DNA from: Mesorhizobium sp. ORS 3324
GTDB lineage: Bacteria > Pseudomonadota > Alphaproteobacteria > Rhizobiales > Rhizobiaceae
NCBI GenBank assembly: GCA_000824825.2
Contig: LM655237.1
Span: 1 to 42,186 of the forward strand
DNA length: 42,186 nucleotides
Direction: 5' to 3'
Numbering within the stretch: position 1 is the first letter of the stretch; each line of letters begins with the position of its first letter. The position numbers and the translations under genes were made by a program. This document shows, in pieces, positions 16,085-24,407 of this stretch. The notes beneath the pieces are model-generated. The model was not told the DNA's origin, did not search any database, and worked only from the letters and a program-made list of their open reading frames with translations.

Positions 16085-16903
16085 ATGCTTTCAGTTCAAA
16101 CATTTCGTTCGATTTTCGTATCGGCTTTCATGCTCGCCGCCGCAGTCGGTGCCGCGCGCGCCGAAGAGGGCGTCCTACGCGTCGGCACGGAAGGGGACGC
16201 GCCGCTGTTCAGCATGGCCGACGCCAACGGAAACGTCACCGGCTTCGACGCCGACGTCGCCAACGGCATCTGCGCCGAACTCAAAATGAAGTGCAAATTC
16301 GTGGTGCAGGCTTTCAGTTCGCTGGTTCCTTCCATGGATAGCGACCGCTTTGACGTGATCATTTCCGGCCTTGGCATCACTGCCGAGCGCCAGAAGAAGA
16401 TCGACTACTCCATCCCGTACGCCACCACGCCGCTTTATTTCGTGGTCCCCAAAGACTCGTCGCTTGCTGGGCTCAAAAGCCTCGAGGAGATCGAAAAGGC
16501 GCTCGCCGGAAAGAGTGTCGGCGTCGTGACGGGCACGACCTATGCCAAATTCATTGGCAAGCGGGCGACCAGCGCCGATCTCAAGACTTACGATGCCACC
16601 ACGCAGCAGACCGCTGACCTTGCGGCTGGACGCCTGGATGCTGCTTTCGGCGATTCTCCAACTTGGATGGATTTCCTCGCTACGCCGGACGGTGCCAACT
16701 TCACCAAGATCGACGTGAAGATTACGGCGATGAACGATCCTGAAACCCTCGGCCACGGCATGGGCGTCGGCATGCGCAAGGGCAATGCCGAACTCAAGGC
16801 CAAGGTAGATGCCGCGCTCTGCAACATGATCAATGGAGGTAAGATCAAAGAGTCTTCCCTTAAGTGGTTCAAGGACGACTACACCATTGCCTGCAAGAAG
16901 TGA
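16085..16903 (+). CDS. ABC transporter periplasmic binding protein, polar amino acid type
   Basis: 272 residues. A Sec signal peptide (TFRSIFVSAFMLAAAVGAARA) ends near residue 26. The mature protein belongs to the SBP_bac_3 family: LRVGTEGDAPLFSMADANG, GFDADVANGICAELK, FDVIISGLGITAERQKKIDYS and YFVVPKDSSL, with the second lobe around GKSVGVVTGTTYAKF. These proteins bind amino acids, amines or opines. AAGGGG lies 9 bases before ATG 16085. Its neighbours (PuuB-like oxidase, aldehyde dehydrogenase) suggest an amine-containing ligand. Confidence 0.88.
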   Translation: MLSVQTFRSIFVSAFMLAAAVGAARAEEGVLRVGTEGDAPLFSMADANGNVTGFDADVANGICAELKMKCKFVVQAFSSLVPSMDSDRFDVIISGLGITAERQKKIDYSIPYATTPLYFVVPKDSSLAGLKSLEEIEKALAGKSVGVVTGTTYAKFIGKRATSADLKTYDATTQQTADLAAGRLDAAFGDSPTWMDFLATPDGANFTKIDVKITAMNDPETLGHGMGVGMRKGNAELKAKVDAALCNMINGGKIKESSLKWFKDDYTIACKK

Positions 16904-16919
16904 TCCTCTCGCGACAAAC

Positions 16920-16942
16920 GGCCGTCGCAGTCCGCGACGGCC
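16920..16942 (+). terminator. Intercistronic hairpin after the binding-protein gene
   Basis: GGCCGTCGC (16920-16928) pairs perfectly with GCGACGGCC (16934-16942) around a 5-base loop, between the binding protein and first permease genes. There is no T-run. Such stems usually protect the upstream mRNA or partly stop transcription, giving more binding protein than permease. Confidence 0.55.
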
Positions 16943-16957
16943 TGACGGGTGTCGTCC

Positions 16958-17671
16958 ATGTTTGAAACTTTCTCGTCGCTGATTGTGGAGCAAGGCTGGG
17001 GGCTCGCTTTGCTGCGCGGCGCCTTCGTCACGATCTGCATCGGTTTCGTTGGCATGGTGATCGGGTTGATCGCAGCCGTCCCGTTTGCCATCGCCCGCTG
17101 GCAACGAGTCCCGGTGCTGTCCCAGATGGTCGACGTTTACAGCATCGTCGTCCGCGGCGTGCCGGGCCTTCTTGTGATCTATCTCCTGTTCTTCGGCTCC
17201 GTCGACTGGGTGCAGAAGGTCGCCGTCGCCTTTGGCTACCGCGACATGGCTGAAAGTGCCTACCCTTCCATCATAGGCATCCTCGCTATCGCGACAATCT
17301 CCTGCGCCTATTCGGTCGAGGTGATGCGCGGCGCTTTGGAAGCCGTTCCTCAAGGCCTTCTTGAAGCCGCGAAGTCTCTGGCGCTACCGCCGCGGATCGC
17401 CTTTTTCAGGATCACGTTGCCACTCGCGTTGAGACTCGCTCTCGGCGGGGTCAACAATGTCTGGCAGATGACGATCAAGGATACTTCGCTGGTTTCCATC
17501 GTCGGCATGCAGGAACTGATGCGCATGGCGGCAATCGCTGCCGGCATCACGCGCTCGCCGCTCCTGTTCTACTGCATCGCCGCTTCTCTGTTCTTCGCCA
17601 TGACAACAGTCAGCCAGACCCTGTTCGGCCTGGCTGAGCGCCATATCAACCACGGCTTCAGCGGAGGTTAG
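16958..17671 (+). CDS. ABC transporter permease, polar amino acid type (first)
   Basis: 237 residues of the HisM/GlnP family with several membrane helices (ALLRGAFVTICIGFVGMVIGLIA near the start). The ATPase-contact EAA loop is in EVMRGALEAVPQGLLEAAKSLAL, followed by FFRITLPLALRLALGGV. ATG 16958 is preferred to the GTG at 16949, although neither has a strong Shine-Dalgarno sequence. It is followed at once by the second permease with one base between, so the two form a heterodimeric channel. Confidence 0.85.
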   Translation: MFETFSSLIVEQGWGLALLRGAFVTICIGFVGMVIGLIAAVPFAIARWQRVPVLSQMVDVYSIVVRGVPGLLVIYLLFFGSVDWVQKVAVAFGYRDMAESAYPSIIGILAIATISCAYSVEVMRGALEAVPQGLLEAAKSLALPPRIAFFRITLPLALRLALGGVNNVWQMTIKDTSLVSIVGMQELMRMAAIAAGITRSPLLFYCIAASLFFAMTTVSQTLFGLAERHINHGFSGG

Positions 17672-17672
17672 A

Positions 17673-18392
17673 ATGGATTTCACCATTGTTGCCTATGCGA
17701 TCCCGTTCCTTCTCACCGGCGCAAAGACCACACTCGTGATCTCGGTGTTCGGCGTGGGCTTAGGACTGCCATTCGGCATCCTGCTAGCGCTCGCCCGCAC
17801 CTCGCGCAATCGCTTGGTTTGCAAGGCGGCCGACGCCTATTGCGCTGTCTTTCGCGGCACTCCCATGCTGGTGCAGATATTCGTGATCTATTACGGATTA
17901 GGGCAGGTCGGGTTCGTTCGCGCCAACCCGGTAATTTGGTGGCTCATCGGCGACGGCTTGCACGCAGCCATTCTCGCCGTCTTGTTGAACACCGGCGCCT
18001 ACACAGCCGAAATCTTTCGCACCGCTTTGCTGTCGCTGCCGCGCGGATTGATCGAGGCGGCGCAAGCCTGCGGCATGTCGCCCTGGATTATCTCCCGCCG
18101 GATCAAATTCCCATTGGCCTTGCGACAAGCGCTGCCATCCTACAGCAGCGAGGTTGCCATCATCATCAAGGAATCCAGCCTCGCCTCGACCATTGCTGTG
18201 CTGGAAATCACCGGCTGGGCCAAACGCCTGATGAGCGAAACCTTCGCCATTATGGACATCTTCATCATCACTTCCGCCTTCTACCTCACCCTCAATGTCG
18301 TCGGACTGACTGCCTTGAAGCTTCTGGAACGGCAACTTTGGTTCGAACGGCGTTCAACGCGCAGAAAGGCCACATCCCTATGTCCAAGTTGA
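17673..18392 (+). CDS. ABC transporter permease, polar amino acid type (second)
   Basis: 239 residues, same family as its upstream neighbour. Helices include PFLLTGAKTTLVISVFGVGL and PFGILLALAR. AVFRGTPMLVQIFVIYYGL is the conserved second-helix motif, and the EAA loop is in ALLSLPRGLIEAAQACGM. AGCGGAGG lies 6 bases before the ATG. Its 3' end overlaps the cupin gene by 13 bases, tying transport and catabolism into one transcript. Confidence 0.87.
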   Translation: MDFTIVAYAIPFLLTGAKTTLVISVFGVGLGLPFGILLALARTSRNRLVCKAADAYCAVFRGTPMLVQIFVIYYGLGQVGFVRANPVIWWLIGDGLHAAILAVLLNTGAYTAEIFRTALLSLPRGLIEAAQACGMSPWIISRRIKFPLALRQALPSYSSEVAIIIKESSLASTIAVLEITGWAKRLMSETFAIMDIFIITSAFYLTLNVVGLTALKLLERQLWFERRSTRRKATSLCPS

Positions 18393-18733
18393 CATTCATC
18401 GACCTGAATGTTCTTCCGCGCCCACGCGAAGGGCAGCCTCTGCCCGACCGCCTTGTGGAGGGAGATCCACGATTTCTGAGCTGGGATATTACCCAGACCG
18501 CAGACGGCGCCGTGAAGGCAGGGGTCTGGGAGGTCACGCCAGGCGCCTATCGTTCGATCAAGGGGGAGACTTTCGAGTTCTGCTACATCCTTTCGGGTGT
18601 CTCCGAACTCATTGAGGACGGCGCCGCGCCGCGCCGCATCGCGGCTGGCGATGCCTTCGTCATGCATCCGGGGTTCACCGGCGTATGGCGCGCCATCGAA
18701 ACCACGCGAAAGCTCTGGGTCTCACGTGATTGA
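18380..18733 (+). CDS. Cupin-domain protein (cupin_3/DUF861, COG3450-like)
   Basis: 117 residues forming a single cupin barrel. Motif 1 is around GVWEVTPGAYRSIKGETFEFCYILSG and motif 2 around GDAFVMHPGFTGVWRAIE. The classical metal-ligand histidines are mostly replaced, as in the cupin_3 group, where one member is an ureidoglycine aminohydrolase and others are uncharacterised. GAAAGG precedes the ATG by 10 bases, inside the end of the permease gene. Small cupins of this group often travel with DAO-type oxidases; a role in handling the amine or its product is inferred, not shown. Confidence 0.8.
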   Translation: MSKLTFIDLNVLPRPREGQPLPDRLVEGDPRFLSWDITQTADGAVKAGVWEVTPGAYRSIKGETFEFCYILSGVSELIEDGAAPRRIAAGDAFVMHPGFTGVWRAIETTRKLWVSRD

Positions 18734-18781
18734 CCGGTTTTGCCTGCGCGCGCTTGTCCGACCAAAAGCTGGTAGCCCTCC

Positions 18782-20122
18782 ATGACCGCAGATTCCGCTG
18801 GCCCCTTCAAATCCAAGCCCTATTGGTGGGACGATTGCACCTTCTCTCCACTCACAGTCCACCCCGTCGTCCCAGAATGCGACGTGGCGATTGTTGGGGG
18901 AGGCTATGCAGGACTTTCGGCGGCCATCGAGCTTGCTCGTGCCGGACGCAGTGTCCAGCTTTTCGATCGCCAAGCGCTGGGGCAGGCGGCGTCCTGTCGT
19001 AACGGTGGCATGGCGAGCGGGAGCATTCGACCCGGGCGCAAGGAGTTGATCAGAAGGTTCGGCGAGGCCCGCGCCACCGAGATCCTGATGGAGGGAAAGG
19101 CCGCACGGGAAGACCTGTGGGCCTTTCTGAAGGAGGAGAAGGTGGACTGTGACTTCCATCTCTCCGGCCTGTTCGTCGGCGCGATCAACGCGGAAGAGTG
19201 CGACGAACTCAGCCGCTCCGCCGATCTACTGCGGCGCTTTCTGGGCATCGAGGCTCATGCCGTCGCCCGGGTGGACGTGCCGACTTATATCGGGACAGAT
19301 TTCTACACGGGTGGATTCGTGCGGATGGATACCGGTGGCCTGCATCCGGCCAAGCTGCTTGCGGGTATTATACGGATCGCAATGGCAACCGGAGCGGTAA
19401 TCCATGAGAACACAGCCGTTACGGGAACGATCGCCGAGGCCGGCGGAGTCCGTGTGAGGACGTCGCGCGGCGACGTCTTCGCCAGGAAGGTGCTGATTTG
19501 CACGGATGCCTATACGGACGGCTTCGATCCTTGGCTGCGACGCCGTATTGTTCCGGTTCGCAGCCGCATCATCGCTACCGAGCCTTTGGCAGAAGGCGCG
19601 ATGGACCGGTTGATGCCGAAGCGCATGATGTATGGCGACATGCGCCAGCTCAGCTATTACTATCGCCCTTCGGCCGATGGATCGCGCATCCTCTTCGGCG
19701 GCAGAGACGGTACCACGGCGGGTGACGCGCTGGCGCCGACCAGCCATTTGCGCAGCGAACTTGGCCGCATTTTCCCCGAACTGGAGGGCGTTGGCCTGAC
19801 GCATAGTTGGTTTGGCCAGGTCGCCATGCATCGCGACATTGTGCCGCGGATTTTCACCTCGGGCGATACGGTCTACGCCACCGGGTTCTGCGGCTCCGGA
19901 GTGGTCTGGGCCCGCTGGCTGGGCAAGAAGGCTGCCTTCAAGATCCTCGGCGAAGCCGAAAAGGCGCAGTCCGCCTTCGATTTCAACCCCGCTCCGAAGG
20001 CCGTACCGTTCTACCGCGGCAAGCCTTGGTTCATCCCGCTTGTCTATTCGCTTTACCAACGGCGGGATAAGCGTGCCATGCGCCGCCGGCAGCGCGAAGA
20101 ATTGTCAGGTGCCCAGCCTTGA
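18782..20122 (+). CDS. FAD-dependent amine oxidoreductase (PuuB/DAO family)
   Basis: 446 residues. The N-terminal PYWWDD motif is typical of gamma-glutamylputrescine oxidase relatives. Then come the FAD-binding VAIVGGGYAGLSAAIELARAG, the DAO-family ASCRNGGMASG, DTGGLHPAKLL, and the C-terminal ATGFCGSGVVWARWLGKKAA. The enzyme would oxidise an amine or N-substituted amino acid to an aldehyde, releasing peroxide or passing electrons on. The aldehyde dehydrogenase at 21022 would take the product further. A dedicated gamma-glutamyl-amine ligase (PuuA) is not in the window, so the substrate need not be putrescine. The gene converges on the GntR regulator 87 bases downstream. Confidence 0.85.
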   Translation: MTADSAGPFKSKPYWWDDCTFSPLTVHPVVPECDVAIVGGGYAGLSAAIELARAGRSVQLFDRQALGQAASCRNGGMASGSIRPGRKELIRRFGEARATEILMEGKAAREDLWAFLKEEKVDCDFHLSGLFVGAINAEECDELSRSADLLRRFLGIEAHAVARVDVPTYIGTDFYTGGFVRMDTGGLHPAKLLAGIIRIAMATGAVIHENTAVTGTIAEAGGVRVRTSRGDVFARKVLICTDAYTDGFDPWLRRRIVPVRSRIIATEPLAEGAMDRLMPKRMMYGDMRQLSYYYRPSADGSRILFGGRDGTTAGDALAPTSHLRSELGRIFPELEGVGLTHSWFGQVAMHRDIVPRIFTSGDTVYATGFCGSGVVWARWLGKKAAFKILGEAEKAQSAFDFNPAPKAVPFYRGKPWFIPLVYSLYQRRDKRAMRRRQREELSGAQP

Positions 20123-20209
20123 AAAGAGCGGCAAGCGGGCAGAGTTCGAAGGCCGCCATCCCGCCGGAAGTGTGTACGGCAGTCTGATAGTATTGTTGGC
20201 GATACCTTC

Positions 20210-20884
20210 TTAGGCCATTGTCTCTGATCCGAGGATGTTGGCTCTCGCGGCCAAGATATGGCTATGCATTCTTTGTTCGGCCTGCCCACCGTCCCGGTCA
20301 ATGATCGCCTGCAGGATCGCGCGATGATGAGCCGTATACTCCTGCATGCGCTCTTTCGTCAGAGACTGCTCTTTCATGCGTCCCCAAAGCCGCCCCGCCC
20401 GAAGCGAGTGAATACCTTCGTAAAGCGAGGCCAGCAAACCGTTGCGGGCCGCCGCCACTACCAATTGATGGAACGCGGCGTCCCAGCGCTCGAACTCCGC
20501 CAGCGTCGCTGCCGTACTGCCATGCTGGATGACCTTGTGCATCTCTTCGGTTTCGTAGGGCGTGGCCCGCAACGCCGCGAGCGCGGCCACCTTCGGCTCG
20601 ATGATTAATCGTGCTTCGAAGACCTCAGCGGGATAAGTCCACAGTTCCTTCCGGGACGCATTCTGTGCGCGGTACGGAGCGCTTGCAGTTGCGCCGCGCT
20701 CGGCGACGAAAGTGCCACGCCCCACATGACGAAGGAGGCGCCCCTCTTGCTCCATCTCGGCCAGCATGCGCCGCAGGGCCGTGCGCGGCAAACCGAGCTT
20801 GACCGCCAGGTCGCGCTCAGGTGGCAGCCGGTCGCCTGGCTGCAGTCCTTCCGCCTCAATGAAATCCCTCAGAACGACCGTCAT
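20210..20884 (-). CDS. GntR-family transcriptional regulator, FadR subfamily (FCD domain)
   Basis: 224 residues. The N-terminal winged helix-turn-helix is seen in LQPGDRLPPERDLAVKLGLPRTALRRMLAEMEQEG, with HVGRGTFVAERG as the wing. The C-terminal FCD domain has FEARLIIEPKVAALAALRAT, FERWDAAFHQLVVAAARNGLLASLYEGI, and a late HHRAILQAIIDRDG, with Asp and His residues that usually bind a metal and an organic acid. ATG 20884 has GGAG 8 bases upstream; the TTG at 20923 would add 13 residues. It is divergent from the aldehyde dehydrogenase, with nested palindromes between, and is the likely repressor of both operons of the island. Confidence 0.85.
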   Translation of the reverse strand: MTVVLRDFIEAEGLQPGDRLPPERDLAVKLGLPRTALRRMLAEMEQEGRLLRHVGRGTFVAERGATASAPYRAQNASRKELWTYPAEVFEARLIIEPKVAALAALRATPYETEEMHKVIQHGSTAATLAEFERWDAAFHQLVVAAARNGLLASLYEGIHSLRAGRLWGRMKEQSLTKERMQEYTAHHRAILQAIIDRDGGQAEQRMHSHILAARANILGSETMA

Positions 20885-21215
20885 AGGGCCCACTCCAAAA
20901 CGAATCGGCAAATTCCTCCGCAACCAATTTGATTTATCTTGACACCGGTTTCAATACCAATTTCATATTGGTCGCAGCAATCCATAGATTGGTTGCACGG
21001 GTTTTCCAAAGCCGCGAGAGGATGAGTGTGACTCAGCCAGCAAGGGATATCGAACCTTTTCGGGCGGATGCTCGGGCTATCGTTGCAGGTGCTCCTGTAG
21101 AGCTGCTGGTGGGCGGCAAATGGACAAGTGCGACTGGCGGCAATCGGTTTGATGTTGCCGATCCGTCCAATGGGCGCACGATTGCATCCGTCGCAGACGG
21201 CGCAGTCACCGACGG
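20742..21215. repeat. Intact copy of the duplicated gntR-ALDH control region
   Basis: This is the template-like partner of 14795-15150, in the same orientation: the 5' end of the GntR gene, the divergent intergenic region, and the first 65 codons of the aldehyde dehydrogenase. The two direct copies flank about 5.6 kb holding the transporter, cupin, oxidase and regulator. Confidence 0.8.
20920..20996 (+). promoter_or_regulatory. Divergent promoter/operator between gntR and the aldehyde dehydrogenase gene
   Basis: The 17-base palindrome ACCAATTTCATATTGGT (20956-20972) sits inside an outer inverted repeat GCAACCAAT (20920-20928) and ATTGGTTGC (20988-20996). TTGACA at 20939-20944 serves as -35. 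The layout is identical to that at 14969-15045. Binding by the adjacent GntR regulator is inferred from the divergent context. Confidence 0.65.
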
Positions 21216-22518
21216 AATCCGTGCGATCGATGCTGCGGAGGCCTCTGCGGCCATGTGGAGGCAAACACCCTCACGCCTGCGATCGGACATGCTGATGCGC
21301 TGCCATCAGCTCATGCTCGATCGTGCCGAATGGCTGGCGCAACTGATATCGCTGGAGAACGGCAAGGCGCTCCCGGACGCTCGCGGCGAGGTAACCTATG
21401 CCGCAGAGTTTTTCCGTTGGTACGCCGAAGAAGGGGTGCGCACTCTCGGCGGCATCGGTCACGCGCCGAGCGGTGCAAATCGCATCCTGGTCCAATACCA
21501 GCCGATTGGCATTGCAGTTCTCGTAACACCCTGGAATTTCCCCGCTGCCATGGCGACCCGCAAGATCGCGCCCGCGCTCGCGGCGGGTTGCACGTGCGTA
21601 CTAAAGCCGGCGGCTGAGACCCCGCTGACCGCGTTGGCGATCGGCGCGATCCTCATGGAAGCCGGTCTGCCCGAAGGTGTCGTCAACATCGTGACGACTA
21701 CGGCCGCAGGGCCTGTAGTGAGCGCGATGCTACACGACAGTCGGGTGCGTAAACTGTCATTCACGGGTTCGACCGCCGTTGGCCGCATCCTGCTGCGCGA
21801 GGCCGCCAACCGGGTCATCAGTTGTTCGATGGAACTCGGTGGCAACGCTCCTTTCATCGTGTTCGATGATGCGGATCTTGAGGATGCCGTCGCCGGCGCC
21901 ATGGTCGCCAAGATGCGCAACGGCGGAGAAGCCTGCACTGCAGCGAATCGCTTCTATGTGCAGCGTGGCGTCTACGACACCTTTGTCCGACGGCTTACCG
22001 AGCAAATGTCGTCGCTTTCAATGGGGCCCGGTCTTCAAACGACGACCCAGCTCGGGCCGCTTATTACAGCAAGCGCGGTGGAGAAGGTCGATCGCTTACT
22101 GAAGGATGCCGTTGCCCGTGGGGCGCGTATCGAAACGGGCGGAAAGCCGGGGTCGGGCGAGGGCTTCTTCTATCCTCCTACAGTCCTTGCTGACGTATCG
22201 CACGATTCCGATATTGCGAAGGAAGAGATCTTCGGGCCGGTCGCAGCGGTCACGCCCTTCGATACGGAAGACGAGGCTGTACGGCTAGCGAACGACACCG
22301 AGTATGGCCTCATATCCTACGTCTTCAGTGGTGACCTCAGGCGCGCTCTGAGCGTCGCCGAACGCATCGAAAGTGGGATGGTCGGCATCAATCGGGGCGT
22401 AGTCTCGGACCCGGCAGCGCCGTTTGGAGGGATGAAGCAGAGCGGGCTCGGCCGGGAGGGAGGGCATCACGGCCTGCTTGAATATCTCCAACCAAAATAC
22501 ATCGCGACCAACTGGTAA
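21022..22518 (+). CDS. Aldehyde dehydrogenase (succinate-semialdehyde/PuuC-like)
   Basis: 498 residues. Recognisable are ELLVGGKWTSATGG at the start, the cofactor motif VTPWNFPAAMATRKIAPALAAG, the nucleotide loop SFTGSTAVGR, the general base in SMELGGNAPFIVFDDAD, the catalytic cysteine in GGEACTAANRFYV, and EEIFGPVAAVTPF. The C-terminal KQSGLGREGGHHGLLEYLQPKYIATNW is close to the GabD group. It would oxidise the aldehyde made by the FAD oxidase at 18782 with NAD(P). ATG 21022 directly follows GAGAGG; the frame upstream crosses the operator and is not coding. Confidence 0.88.
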   Translation: MSVTQPARDIEPFRADARAIVAGAPVELLVGGKWTSATGGNRFDVADPSNGRTIASVADGAVTDGIRAIDAAEASAAMWRQTPSRLRSDMLMRCHQLMLDRAEWLAQLISLENGKALPDARGEVTYAAEFFRWYAEEGVRTLGGIGHAPSGANRILVQYQPIGIAVLVTPWNFPAAMATRKIAPALAAGCTCVLKPAAETPLTALAIGAILMEAGLPEGVVNIVTTTAAGPVVSAMLHDSRVRKLSFTGSTAVGRILLREAANRVISCSMELGGNAPFIVFDDADLEDAVAGAMVAKMRNGGEACTAANRFYVQRGVYDTFVRRLTEQMSSLSMGPGLQTTTQLGPLITASAVEKVDRLLKDAVARGARIETGGKPGSGEGFFYPPTVLADVSHDSDIAKEEIFGPVAAVTPFDTEDEAVRLANDTEYGLISYVFSGDLRRALSVAERIESGMVGINRGVVSDPAAPFGGMKQSGLGREGGHHGLLEYLQPKYIATNW

Positions 22519-22977
22519 CGACATGACCAGCCCCCGCAATCGGGATCGAAAACTGCCGGCTCCGCGCTCACATAAATTTGCGAGTAAAATGGCCCCAAAA
22601 TTCCGCCGCCTGACAGAAAGACTGCAAGGAGGAGAAAATTGTCCAGGCGACGACTGAGACATGGGAACTGCCAAGTTGGCAGCTATATATGGTTATGGCG
22701 AACCGGCGATCGAGGTAGGTCTGATACGATCGGCCTCTCGGGCTGGAGCCCGTGTACGTCAAATCGATCTCGAGTGCATGAAGGGAGTCCGATTCAAGCT
22801 GCGCACGAGATTGGCCGGTGAGGAAAGTCGTGTTGAATTGAACCGGCTTCGATACTGAGCGAACGGGTGCTGCCCAAGACGAAGTAAAAGTGCCAGTCGG
22901 TTTTCCAATTGGAGCATCGATGGGAAAGTTATCGAAAACGGCATCACCGCCATGACAAGCAAGGGAGGATTTGCAAA
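22519..22977. promoter_or_regulatory. Leader region of the HAAT operon, with a small palindrome
   Basis: There is no convincing gene in these 459 bases. CTGCCAAGTTGGCAG (22668-22682) is a perfect 7-bp inverted repeat around one base, a plausible operator. A strong AAGGAGGAG (22626-22634) is followed by TTG at 22639 and a 60-codon frame, but its product looks random. The operon promoter could not be picked out. Confidence 0.4.
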
Positions 22978-24249
22978 ATGGCTCCAATCGACCGTTCTTT
23001 CTCGCGCCGTCGGTTCCTTGGCGGCAGCGCCATGGCCGTCACGGCCGGTGCACTGGGCATGCCGTTCGTGCGAACGGCGCGCGCCCAAGCCGCGACCTTC
23101 AAGGCCGGCGTGATCACCTCGCTCTCGGGCGAGAACATTCTTGGCGGCAACCTGACCAAACAGGGCTATGACCTTTGGGCGGACGCGATCAACGCCAAGG
23201 GCGGCGTAGAGGTAGCTGGTGACCGCTTCAAGGTCGAGATGTTCTACGGCGACGATCAGAGCAGCCCGGCGACCGGTGCAGACGCCGCCGAGCGGCTGAT
23301 CGTGCAAAACGGTGTCGACGTGCTGTTCGGTCCCTACACCAGCGGCTCGACCATTGCCGTACAGCCGATCTGTCAGAAGTACCAGGTGCCAATGATCTCT
23401 GGTTCGGCCGAATCGCCTAATGTCTGGAAGGCGAAGCCTGAGTTCAATTTCGGCATTATCCCGGCGGTCGATACAACTTCGGGCCTGTCGCTCGGCGTGC
23501 TGGCGAAGCTTTCCAAACCCGCCGCGAAGACCGTGGCCGTGATTAGCGTCAACGAACCGTTCTCGAAAGAGACGGGCGAAGGTTTTCGCGACGGCGCCAA
23601 GGCCGCCGGCCTCGAACTGGCCACCTACGAGCTGGTGCCGCCAGAAGGGGACCTGACGCCGGTCATTTCCAAGATCGCGGCGCTCAATCCCGACATCATC
23701 GCGGTCGGTGGCCATGAGGAGGTACTGATCAATGTGGTCAAGACCTCGAAGTCGCTGAACTACCGGCCGAAGGCGTTGATCATGCACTACGGCATCACCA
23801 ATCCGGCCTTCGCCCAGGCGCTCGGCGCCGATGCCGACGGCACGACGGGCGTGGTGGTATGGCTGCCTACCGTGTCCTACAAGGACGACGTATTCGGCAC
23901 GGCCAAGGACTTCGCCCAGATGGCGCAGAAGAAACTGGGAGGCGAACCGGACTATACGGCCGCCGCCTGCGCGGCCAGCGGTCTGGTGCTGGGCGATGCG
24001 CTGAAGCGCTTGGGCAAGAAGCCGGCGCTGACGCCCGAGAACCGAGTGGCGTTGAAGGATGCCATCGCCGAAACCGACATCCAGACGTTCTACGGGCCGA
24101 TCAAGTTCGAGAAGGACGGCCCGCATTACCACGACAACATCCAGCCCGTGCCGGTCCTGGTTCAGATCCAGGGCGGCAAGACCGTCGCGGTTGGACCAAA
24201 GGAGGCTGCGGCAGCCAACTACATCTACCCACTGCCGGCCTGGAAATAG
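22978..24249 (+). CDS. ABC transporter binding protein, branched-chain/amide type (HAAT), Tat-exported
   Basis: 423 residues. The N-terminus SRRRFLGGSAMAVTAGALGM is a twin-arginine signal, with cleavage expected after RAQA, so the protein would be exported folded. The mature part is a Peripla_BP_6 (LivJ/LivK) protein: FKAGVITSLSGENILGGNLTKQGYDLWADAIN, RLIVQNGVDVLFGPYTSGSTIA, VPMISGSAE, and ALNPDIIAVGGHEE. It binds an amino acid, amide or related solute for the permeases encoded next. AAGGGAGG lies 9 bases before ATG 22978. The extension to 22909 has no coding look. Confidence 0.88.
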   Translation: MAPIDRSFSRRRFLGGSAMAVTAGALGMPFVRTARAQAATFKAGVITSLSGENILGGNLTKQGYDLWADAINAKGGVEVAGDRFKVEMFYGDDQSSPATGADAAERLIVQNGVDVLFGPYTSGSTIAVQPICQKYQVPMISGSAESPNVWKAKPEFNFGIIPAVDTTSGLSLGVLAKLSKPAAKTVAVISVNEPFSKETGEGFRDGAKAAGLELATYELVPPEGDLTPVISKIAALNPDIIAVGGHEEVLINVVKTSKSLNYRPKALIMHYGITNPAFAQALGADADGTTGVVVWLPTVSYKDDVFGTAKDFAQMAQKKLGGEPDYTAAACAASGLVLGDALKRLGKKPALTPENRVALKDAIAETDIQTFYGPIKFEKDGPHYHDNIQPVPVLVQIQGGKTVAVGPKEAAAANYIYPLPAWK

Positions 24250-24407
24250 GGTGCCGGGCAGATGCGGGCGGTTTTGCCGCCCGCATCTGCCGATGGGTGC
24301 GGCACCGGTTGCGCATAGCTGTAAAAATGATGGACCGTTCCACTTCGCCCATCCGGGCTTGCCAGAATATCCACCTTACCGTTCCCTGACGAAAAACGGA
24401 TGCCGCC

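Noticed and set aside
16175..17353. 392-codon open frame on the - strand
   Set aside because: It is antisense to the binding protein and first permease, which have clear family motifs; long shadows are normal at this GC content.
22639..22821. 60-codon frame with a strong ribosome binding site and TTG start
   Set aside because: The predicted product has no protein-like pattern and overlaps a palindrome; more likely a leader region.
22759..24132. 457-codon open frame on the - strand
   Set aside because: It is antisense to the Tat-exported binding protein; its composition is typical of a shadow frame.
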